The position numbers and the translations under genes are program-made. A model generated the notes under the pieces. It was not told where the DNA came from. It saw only the letters and a program-made list of their open reading frames with translations, and did no database searches. Positions 56,099 to 64,000 of a stretch of 64,000 nt of DNA are shown here, one piece after another. The number at the start of each line of letters is the position of its first letter. Within the stretch, counting starts at the first letter, position 1. Source of the DNA: Ovis canadensis (Eukaryota > Chordata > Mammalia > Artiodactyla > Bovidae); the NCBI RefSeq assembly GCF_042477335.2, contig NC_091263.1, forward strand, positions 14,729,501 to 14,793,500, in the 5' to 3' direction.

Positions 56099-57641
56099 CA
56101 TATCACTTCTGAAACTCAAAAGAGTTTCTAGTGCTCAGGCACTAAAAATTCATTTCTTCCTGCATCATTATATACACAAATAGTAAGATGTTGGTTTACC
56201 TGGAAATACCAAAACCTGTCCTTCCTTTTTCCCTCTTAGAGTCATGAAAACTACCCAGTTGCCTCTCTAGCACTTATCAGAATTTCACCCAGGACATTCC
56301 TGGGTCCCAAATTCAAGCACTTGAAATTTCTTACAACGGTTGAAAATCAACCAGTTCCTTTAAAAATTGACTCAAGCTGTTCCAGCACAGACGGATTTCA
56401 GCTGGAGACTCACCAGAGGGGAAACTCCATGTTCTGGCTCATGGTGTCAAGTGGGCCATGGATGATGTCAGCGGTCTGGCCCTGGAAGCATCAAACTGGG
56501 GATGCCCAGGGGCCAGGCTCGGGTTCAGCCTGGAAGCTGTGGAAGTTTGGGGACAATAAGTGATCACCAGCAGAGGTGCAGGGCAGAAGGCACCCGCTTC
56601 CTCATCAGCTCCTCACCACCAATGCAGGTTTGCAGGCTGTATGAGCTGCTGAACTGCTCCAGGCCTCCTTTCCTAAAATGGGTAATGATGGAGCTATCAT
56701 CACCATCGCAGAGTTCATGTGAAGATATTTAGTTCAGTTTTCTATTAATAGCCTGAAGACTGGATCTCTGCTTAAAGAAAGGGGACATGATGGCATTTTT
56801 AAAGATGCTCTCCCAGGTGTCCACTATTTCAGATGTTCTAGTAAGCAACCCCCTAAGACGACATTGTGATCCTCTTTGAATAAAAAGAAAAGGCACAGAG
56901 GGCCTTACAAAAGTAAGGCCCATTACTTACCGTTTGTGCATTCACTAATTTCATTCATTCAACACACATTTATTAAGTGCTACAGTGTGTCAGGCTCTGG
57001 GGGTACAAATGTGGGTCATGTACTCTCAAGGAGCTCACAGGTCTAGGCGAGAGGCAAACATATGCACAGGTAAGACACTGTACATGTTGGGTGTTGTGGC
57101 AGAGGTGTAAACAAAGTGCTGTGGGTGCAACAGAACCAGCAGCAGCCCTCCTGAGGCACGAGCAGTCCATACATCGTGTGCACACAGCGGGCACTCCCTC
57201 AGTGGGCAGGACCGGGTCACCCATGCTGATGCTGAAGTTTGCTAGGGGGAAGGCCTACCTGCTTCCTCAGGGCACCTTCCCAGCCCTGTCCTGATTACTG
57301 TCTGCCAGGGCTGCAGTTGTTAGGAGCTACTCTCTGCTTCAGAGGCTAATGACAGAGAGTAGCTGTACAAAAGACAAACCACCAGGGGCTGCAAAGTTCA
57401 CAAAGAACACTTTACTGCTTGTGTCAATAGCTCCTGCCCCAGGTTGTTATACTCCTGAAAGCATCTCTGAGCTGGTCTGTGTGGTAACTTCCTTTCCTAA
57501 CACTATGTAGGCAACTCCAGACCCAGCCCCATTTTCACTTTTCTCTCCTCTCAGAAGCTGGGCACAGCCCTACGTGGACACGCCCATCAGAACAGGTTGC
57601 CCAGAGGAGGCCTCTGGCAGCTGATTTATTCTTTTGATGAC
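56099..57641. other. URGCP 3' flank; possible 3' UTR and an L2-like piece
   Basis: On the minus strand, AATAAA at 57630-57625 lies only 12 bases after the URGCP stop. An AGTAAA variant lies near 57410, followed by GTGTTCTTTGTGAACTTTGC. The latter gives a more usual 3' UTR of about 240 bases. An L2-like piece is likely at 56945-57060 (TTCATTCATTCAACACACAT, TTTATTAAGTGCTACAGTGT). No other gene is seen. Confidence 0.5.
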
Positions 57642-60235
57642 TCACAGCCGTCTTACCAGCTCAATGAGCTGCTGAATGTTTTTATTTTGGTTGGACAGGC
57701 CATTCCTGATGTTTTCTAGCAGGCATCTCTTCAGTTCAAAAATGGCTTCACTGTACGCCAAGTTCACAGCGGCCATGGGAGGCACTCCATGCCACAGGCC
57801 AGGGATGTGCCAAATGTGCTGCTTCTCAGGGTCCCAAAAGGCCAGGTCAGCCAGCGTCTGGATCCCATCACCCTGTTTCTCCATTTGCACTGTGGCTCTG
57901 CCCACATCACTGGGCTGGTCCAGGAGCTGCCTCCGCTCTCTTGGCTTGGAGCCAAGGGCAGACACATCATGAAGGTTCTGGTATACAAACTGATAGTTGG
58001 GCATGTGCCCTGTTTTTTCCAGCCTTAGAAATGCATGCAGAATAGCTGGTGGAATGTTCCTTGTTTCAGCTAAACTGACCACAGTGACATTGCTCAGCCC
58101 CATAATCAAAGTGGCCAGGGAAGCCTCCCGCTCAAACCTCTCCCCTGCCTCGGTCCGGACTCCAGCTATCAAGCCCCCGGAGTCTATTACCAGGATGTGA
58201 TCACAGCCCAGGTCCTGGCTAAAGCTCTCGGCCACCTTAATGAGCTGCATGAAGGCCCCTCGAGGACCACGGCCCCTTCCTGTGACAAACCGCAGCCCGA
58301 ACATGGTATTGAGAAGGGTGGACTTGCCGGTGCCTGGCATGCCAAGTGCTGAAAGGACTACCAGGCGCGACCTCCTCTCCAGGCGGACATGTAGCTCCTT
58401 CAGGAGCCCTGTGACCCAGCGCAAGGCGGGGCTCAAGGTGTTCCCATCGATCAGCTCCAGGGGAAGCCCCTTCAGCAGCAGCTCCAAGGCCAAGCCTGGG
58501 AAGTGGGCAAACCGCCTCTGCCCTGCTGGCAGCTTCCCTGCCTCCACAAGGCAGCTTTCGGCCTCGTAAAACTGTCCCATCTCCCGCAGGAAATGCTCCA
58601 CTCCCAGGGGCTCAGGCCAGAACGGCTCACTGAAGTCCATGGCCCCACAGTGCTTTGGTCTCAGGGTAAAAATCATCTCTGGAGATGGTCTTGGCCTTGG
58701 CTGGGCAACCCGGGCCAGTCCCCACTCCATCCACTTCAGGAAATACTGCTTCTCCCCCAGGGAGGGGCTGCTGATGCCTGAGATGAACTCCTGGACCCCC
58801 CAGGAAGGGTCATGATCATTCTGCTGCATTCGAAGTTCCAGTAACCGATGCCTCAGCTCAGCCCTGTACTTCTCCGGAGGTTCACTGGCCCACTGGATCT
58901 GGCAGAGCTCCTTTTCCACCTGGGCCACCTTTCTCCAAGGTTCCCCCTGTAGCCTCAGCTCATCCCTGCAGTAGGTTTCCAAGTCCTTGATTTTCCTGGT
59001 GATCTGCTCCATCCGGTCCTTTGCCCGCTGACACTCCTCGCAGTCCTCATCGACCTTCAGCCCCAGCTTGCGGGCCGCATTCGCCATGTCCTCCACGGAT
59101 ACCCTCCTGCAGGGGGACCGGGTCACATGAGTGACAATGGCGCGGACCCTACGCACGAAGCCCACACTGTCTGTGCTGCTGACCTTCACGAGGACGTGAG
59201 AGTGGTCCATCTTCAGCACGGGAATTAACCTGTTCAGAAATCTCAGGTTTGTGTTTCGTTTCCCACGGTAGGGACTCAGGATGAAGTAGTATTTTGTGGT
59301 TGACCCCTTCATGGAAGACAGTAATTTGTATTCCTTCTTTCTGATGTTGTCAGTCAAGATGAATATGGCCGAGGAGATTTCTGTCAAGAACTTGAACTGC
59401 AGCCAGTGAGACCCAATGTCACCTCTCAAGTTTAGGAAGGCCATGGGCTCTGGGAAAATATCCAAGTCCTCCCTGCCACTGGGAAGAAACCAGGAAATTT
59501 CTACCAGCCCGTCTGCTATCTCCCGAGGGTTGGTGCCCAAGTTCAGATCCCGATGCCAGAAACAGTCCTGCTGCCTGTGGCCGGGGCTGAGCACGTCGTT
59601 GAGAAGCTGGGATTTGGAGTTGCTGCTGACCTCCATGCGCACAAAGGCGAAGGCAGGTGCTCGGGACAGGACCATGCTGTCTTCTCTGAAGCTTCCCACC
59701 ACCCTTGGGGGCTGTGACCCCCATGTCCGCACAGTCCCCCTCATGGCCCACAGCAGAAATGTGTGGTAGTGGTTTTCTGGGTCAGGCAAAATGAGAGGGA
59801 GTGCAAACTGGCAGAGAGACATTTTTGACACAATTTCCTGTTGCAGGAAACTATCAGAGGAAAGCAGAAGGGCACAGAGAAGGTCCAAGGGATTCACAGG
59901 TGTGTCGGGTGTTGGCAGCTCAGAGAAGGAATAGATGTCTGCTGAGATGTCCTCAGCCGTGTCCCAGTAGATGATCTCCTCTTCCATTTGGCTCTCCTTC
60001 TCCACAGGCCTGGTGTCCCGGGGAAGGTCCAAGACCATGGTGGTATTCCTGGCCTCAGCATTGAGGGCCTGCAGCTTCCTGAGGAAATTCCAGGGCAAGT
60101 CTTTGGGAGTCTGAGGAGCCCAGTTCTTCATGCTATCACTGCTGATCTGTAAGGCGTCCTGGAGGCTGAGTTTCTGTGTTTGGTATGTCTCTAGTCCCAA
60201 AAGGAACAGCATTTCTTGTAGTCTGCTCCTCTCCT
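57642..60235 (-). CDS. URGCP: URGCP main coding exon (VLIG-type GTPase-like protein, C-terminal 865 codons)
   Basis: URGCP (URG4) is a cytoplasmic protein linked to proliferation and cyclin D1 expression, related to very large interferon-inducible GTPases. The exon starts after a TTTCTCTCCACAG acceptor at 60236 and runs open to TGA at 57642-57644. Counting from the Met at 60212, residues about 130-420 form the N-terminal VLIG-like region ([20 protein letters not shown]). A charged helical segment lies around 430-500. The P-loop GMPGTGKST is at 624-632 (58343-58317), and an IDSGG segment with the likely Mg-binding Asp is at 677. The end [15 protein letters not shown] matches human URGCP. The Met at 60212 is internal: the frame continues upstream through two small exons. 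No frame break is seen, and purifying selection is evident from similarity to human. Confidence 0.97.
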
Positions 60236-61065
60236 CTGTGGAGAGAAATGAAGATATAATTGATTACTCGGCATGTCAGGGGACCCAGGTTAGAGGTGGG
60301 GAGGGAGAGCCCAACTCAGCAGGTAGGAGATGGCCTCCTTCAGAGCAAAATGCAGGCACCCCTAGGCCACCTGAGAACAAGACAAAGGTAACATCACCCA
60401 CCCCAGACCCAAGAGCAGCCAGATACATGTGCCATTAGAGACGAAAAAGAAAGGGACATCCAATGGCTACATTTAAGAATTGGGAGATTTTATGTAAAAA
60501 ATATGTTGTTTCTCTTGAAGCCTCCAAGATTTAGCAATGCCAAGCCCAAATTTAATTGGCTAGAGTGAGCAGCTGTGCACTTTAGATGTGGAACACGGGC
60601 CTCATTCTCTGGCCACACACCCCTCCCTTCAACATACTCCTGTGCTTCTGGCCGAGCAGTGGATTCCCTCACACTGTTACCAGGAATTTTCCACAGTGGA
60701 CACAATAACTGACTCACTGTGATTTTCTGGTTGATATTATTTTCTGTCTACAAACAAGTTGGAAATTTTGTAAAGGAAACAGGGAGTTACTCTTGGTACA
60801 GAGTAATAGCAATCACTTTTAATTAACATTTCTCCAAACCTGAAGCCAATAGTATGGTTCTAAATTTTTACTGTATTAAAATACTTGGTAGAGATCATAA
60901 GTCTGTACTTATTTGTTCAGATTTTCAGCCATAACATCCAATAGAGTATGAATTCTTACAAGCACTAGATGCTCAGAACAGTAATGCCACCTGCAAAGGT
61001 TTCCTCCACCATCCCTGTTCTTGGCCACAGCATCTTACCAATTTTCATTGCATATAATTTACTTC
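60236..61065. other. URGCP: URGCP intron, unassigned part
   Basis: No exon or named repeat is recognised between the main coding exon and the BovB at 61066. The intron is about 3.1 kb in all (60236-63330). Confidence 0.55.
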
Positions 61066-62475
61066 ATATAATTTGTTTAGTCGCCAAGTTGTGTCCAACT
61101 CTTCATGACCCCATGGACTGCAGCACACCAGGCATCCATGTCCCTCACCATCTCCTGGAGTTTGCCCAAGTTCATGTCCATTGGATCAATGATGTCATAC
61201 AACCATCTTATCCTCTGTCACCCTCTTCTCCTCCTGCCCTCAATCTTTCCCAAAATCATGGTCTTTTCCAATGAGTTGGCTGTTCGTATCAGGTGGCCAA
61301 AGTACTGGAGCTTCAGCTTCAACATCAGTCCTTCCAATGGGTATTTGTGGTTGATTTCCTACAAGACTGACTGGTTTGATCTCTTTGCTTGAGAGTCCAG
61401 GGGACTCTCAAAAGTCTTCTCTAGCACCACAGTTCAAAAGCATCAATTCTTCAGTGTTCTGCCTTCTTTATGGTCCAGCTCTCACAACCATTCATGACTA
61501 CCGGAAAGACCACAGCCTTGACTATACGGACTTTTGTTGGCAAAGTGATGTTTTTGCTTTTTAACACACTGTCTAGGTTTGTCATAGCTTTCCTGCCAAG
61601 AAGCAGTCGTCTTCTAATTTTATGGCTGCAGTCACCATCCACAGTGATTTTAGAGCCCAAGAAGAGGAAATCTGTCACTGCTTCCACCTTTTCCCCTTCT
61701 ATTTGCCATGAAGTGATGGGGCCAGATGCCATGATCTTAGTTCTTTTAACACTGAGTTTTAAGCCAAATTTTTCACTCTCCCCCTTTACCCTCATTAAGA
61801 GGCTCTTTAGTTCCTCTTCACTTTCTGCCAGTGGTATCATCTGCATATCTGAGGTTGTTCATGTTTCTCCCAGCAATCTTGGTTCCAGCTTGTAATTCAT
61901 CCAGCCCAGCATTTCACATGATATGCCCTGTGTATAAGTTAAATAAACACGGTGACAATAAACAGCCTTGTTTTATTCCTTTCTCAATCCTGAACCAGTC
62001 AGTTGTTCCATGTCTGGTTCTGTTGCTTCTTGACACATACTGGTTTCTCAGGGAACAGGTAAGATGGTCTGGTATTCCCATCTCTTTAAGAGTTTTCCAC
62101 AGTTTGTTATGATCCACACAGTTAAAGGCTTTAGCATAGTCAATGAAACAGAGGTAGATGTTTTTCTGGAAATTCCCTTGCTTTCTCTATGATCCAGTGA
62201 ATGTTGGCAATTTGATCTCTGGTTCCTGCCTTTTCTAAACCCAGCCTGGACATCTAGAAGTTCTCTGTTCATGTAATGCTGAAGTTTAGCATGTAAGACT
62301 TGGGACATAACCTTACTAGCAGAGGACATGAGTGCAATTGTCCAGTGGCTTGAACATTCTTTAGTATTGCCTTCCTGGGGACTGGGATGAGGATTTACCT
62401 TTTCCAGTCCTATGGCCATTGCTGGGTTTTCCAAATTTGCTGACATATCAAGTGTGGCACTTTGATAGCACTGCA
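61066..62475 (-). mobile_element. BovB LINE, older, longer antisense copy in a URGCP intron
   Basis: It starts with a diverged tail (TTTAGTCGCCAAGTTGTGTC) and runs through the C-terminal domain (61846-61451) and RT (62117-61914, 62476-62048). It ends near the RT fingers segment at about 62470. The element is in the same orientation as the gene, since both read on the minus strand. Many small deletions, including one in the YADD region, indicate age. Confidence 0.9.
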
Positions 62476-63330
62476 TGTAATTAGAAAACTTTAAATGTTA
62501 AATATTTTAACAAAACAAACACAAATCCTGCTGAGCTCTAGGATTCTCTCCATTCTTTTCTTAAAAGAGGAAGCTATGCCTATGATGCTACCTTAGGTGC
62601 TGACAGAAACCACAGGAGGAAGTGCAGGTGATCAGCCTTCTTCTTGTTCCCAGTAAGTTATATGATGGGATCAGGACCATGCCTGGGTGAAGAGCAGGAC
62701 TCAAAGCACTCATTCCCCTGTAGGGATCCACTTGCTGCCTAATGTCTCTCTTCAGAAGCTCAGCCTTCCACAGGGGCTAACTGGCCATGCTACCATCCCA
62801 GAGAGTCAAGAGCTGGCAAAGTTGTTGCAGAAACAAAAGAACCACATGGGGAGACTCACCTTAGTAGAAATTCATCATATAAGTAACTTAGTTTTCTGAT
62901 TGTTGCCTGAATGAAACCAGGGACATTGTTTTTCTTATCCAGACATAGAATAACTTTTTTAAGTAGCATGGTAGCTAAATGTGACAGGGAAAGCCAGAGC
63001 AAACAAACCTATTAATGTGTACACCCATGCCCAGTCCATGACCCTTGGCAGATCTATAAATGAAACCACTGCATCAGATGAATGGCTCCCAAACTTGGAT
63101 AAGCTTTAGAATCACTTTGGGAACGAGAGCTTTACGTCCAAATATGTAAATTCATTATGTTACTCTATACGGTAACAGCTCCCTAGGGGTTATTTTCCTG
63201 GCAGTATTATTAATGGCACATAAAGGATTAATGCACTAGCAGTGATTCTGATGCAGTCAGGGGTTGAAACTACCAGCCCAGATGATGTTTTCCATCAATA
63301 ACACAGACAGAGCAGAGAGATGAAACATAC
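62476..63330. other. URGCP: URGCP intron, unassigned; MER5-like piece near 63085-63300
   Basis: GAATGGCTCCCAAACTTGGA and GTGATTCTGATGCAGTCAGG resemble the two ends of a MER5-type DNA transposon remnant. Nothing else is recognised. Confidence 0.4.
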
Positions 63331-63369
63331 CTATTGGAAAGTCACTATCCTGAGATTCATTCGGACCCT
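63331..63369 (-). CDS. URGCP: URGCP small coding exon (39 bases)
   Basis: The exon lies between a T-rich acceptor ending TAG (AG at 63371-63370) and a GTATGT donor (63330 downward). It encodes GPNESQDSDFPI within split codons on each side. The human protein has a similar TNEAQDNDFPTV segment here. Its length is a multiple of three, so skipping it keeps the frame. It joins exactly to the main exon to read [12 protein letters not shown]. Confidence 0.88.
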   Translation of the reverse strand, partial: RVRMNLRIVTFQ

Positions 63370-63598
63370 CTAAAAAAAAAGCAAAGGAAAATGAAATATC
63401 AATCAAATCAGGGGGCTTGAATTGACACAAATTAATTTAGGCTAAACTCAGAACCCCCATTCTTTCTTACTAAGGTAGTAACTTCTCCCAATTGTTCAAA
63501 ATCTAAAATCCCAGTTTTTTTTTCACTGCCTATCTTTACCTATCACTTCCTTATCTCTTTCCCTAATCCAATCTGTTGCCAAATCCTGTAATTTCTAC

Positions 63599-63649
63599 CT
63601 CCATAATGAAACTCGCAGTCATCTCCTTCCATTTCTCTCCATTCCAAAT
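63599..63649 (-). CDS. URGCP: URGCP small coding exon (51 bases)
   Basis: A TTTTTCTTCCAG acceptor ends at 63650 and a GTAGAAAT donor follows at 63598. It encodes LEWREMEGDDCEFHYG, matching LEWREMEGDDCEFRYG of human URGCP as I remember it. It joins the 39-base exon in frame after an intron of 229 bases. The donor is weak at positions +3 to +5. Upstream exons with the start codon are outside the window. Confidence 0.9.
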
Positions 63650-63860
63650 CTGGAAGAAAAAAACATACATACACATTTAGTTTCATCATCAAGTCAGGAC
63701 TTTTCTACCAGAAAATTCAAGTGAAGGCACAACGTTTATTTTGACTACTATTATTGGTTTCAGTGTTTCCTATGTAAATTTCAGTTGCTTAGAGCCCCAA
63801 ATATGACCCAAAGTAGTAATAACCACACACACAAGATAATGATTTGCTCTAGGATTACTC

Positions 63861-64000
63861 GTCCAAAAGCACAGGCCACAAGAAATACATAAACTGGACT
63901 TCATCAAAGTAAAATTCTGTATGCATCAAAGAACATTCTCAAGAAAGTGAAAGACAACCTATGAATGTGGAAAATATGTGCAAACCATATGTGATTGGAT
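63861..64000 (+). mobile_element. Old L1 ORF2 3' fragment, running off the window
   Basis: CATAAACTGGACTTCATCAA, followed by AGTAAAATTCTGTATGCATC and AAAGTGAAAGACAACCTATG, is the end region of L1 ORF2. It lies in a URGCP intron and continues beyond 64000. Confidence 0.7.

Overview
This is a window of ruminant (bovid, cattle-like) nuclear DNA. The evidence is the repeat content: 14 BovB (RTE-type) LINE segments covering about 15 kb, Bov-tA and BOV-A2 SINEs, a bovine-type L1 with its 5' UTR, and cetartiodactyl tRNA-derived SINEs. The two host genes lie next to each other in the same orientation as at human 7p13. I saw no bacterial or plasmid features, no CRISPR array and no free-standing tRNA or rRNA gene.

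Region by region. 1-2480 is GC-rich and holds a diverged tandem array with a period near 140 bp (about 955-2330). 2485-11119 is a decayed minus-strand class I (gamma-like) endogenous retrovirus: LTR and tRNA-Pro-type primer site at the right, then gag, protease, and RT with its catalytic palm deleted, RNase H, integrase and a stub resembling the start of env. A BovB of about 2.8 kb splits it. 11134-30893 is a repeat nest: BovB copies, a minus-strand bovine L1 with its 5' end at 20662, a class II-like solo LTR, SINEs and an older L1. 30894-37495 is a plus-strand L1 with a complete 5' end but no RT core and no 3' end, followed by two BovB segments.

Host genes, both on the minus strand. MRPS24 (mitochondrial small-subunit ribosomal protein) has four coding exons between 49552 and 39582 encoding 167 residues. 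Its third intron is about 9.3 kb and contains a plus-strand ERV with two related LTRs, several BovB copies and SINEs. URGCP (upregulator of cell proliferation, a large VLIG-type GTPase-like protein) lies upstream: its main coding exon is 57642-60235, with small upstream coding exons at 63331-63369 and 63599-63649. Its first exons are beyond the right edge. The tandem order URGCP then MRPS24 matches the human locus, where a URGCP-MRPS24 readthrough transcript is annotated.

I did not find a clearly new biological system. The most interesting signals are a nonsense codon shared by two BovB copies just before the RT catalytic motif, two inverted BovB copies truncated at nearly the same base, the GC-rich tandem array abutting a truncated ERV, a signal-peptide-like ORF ahead of ERV gag, and the repeat-filled MRPS24 intron. 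Repeat edges are estimates from reading and may be off by tens of bases unless a target-site duplication is given.
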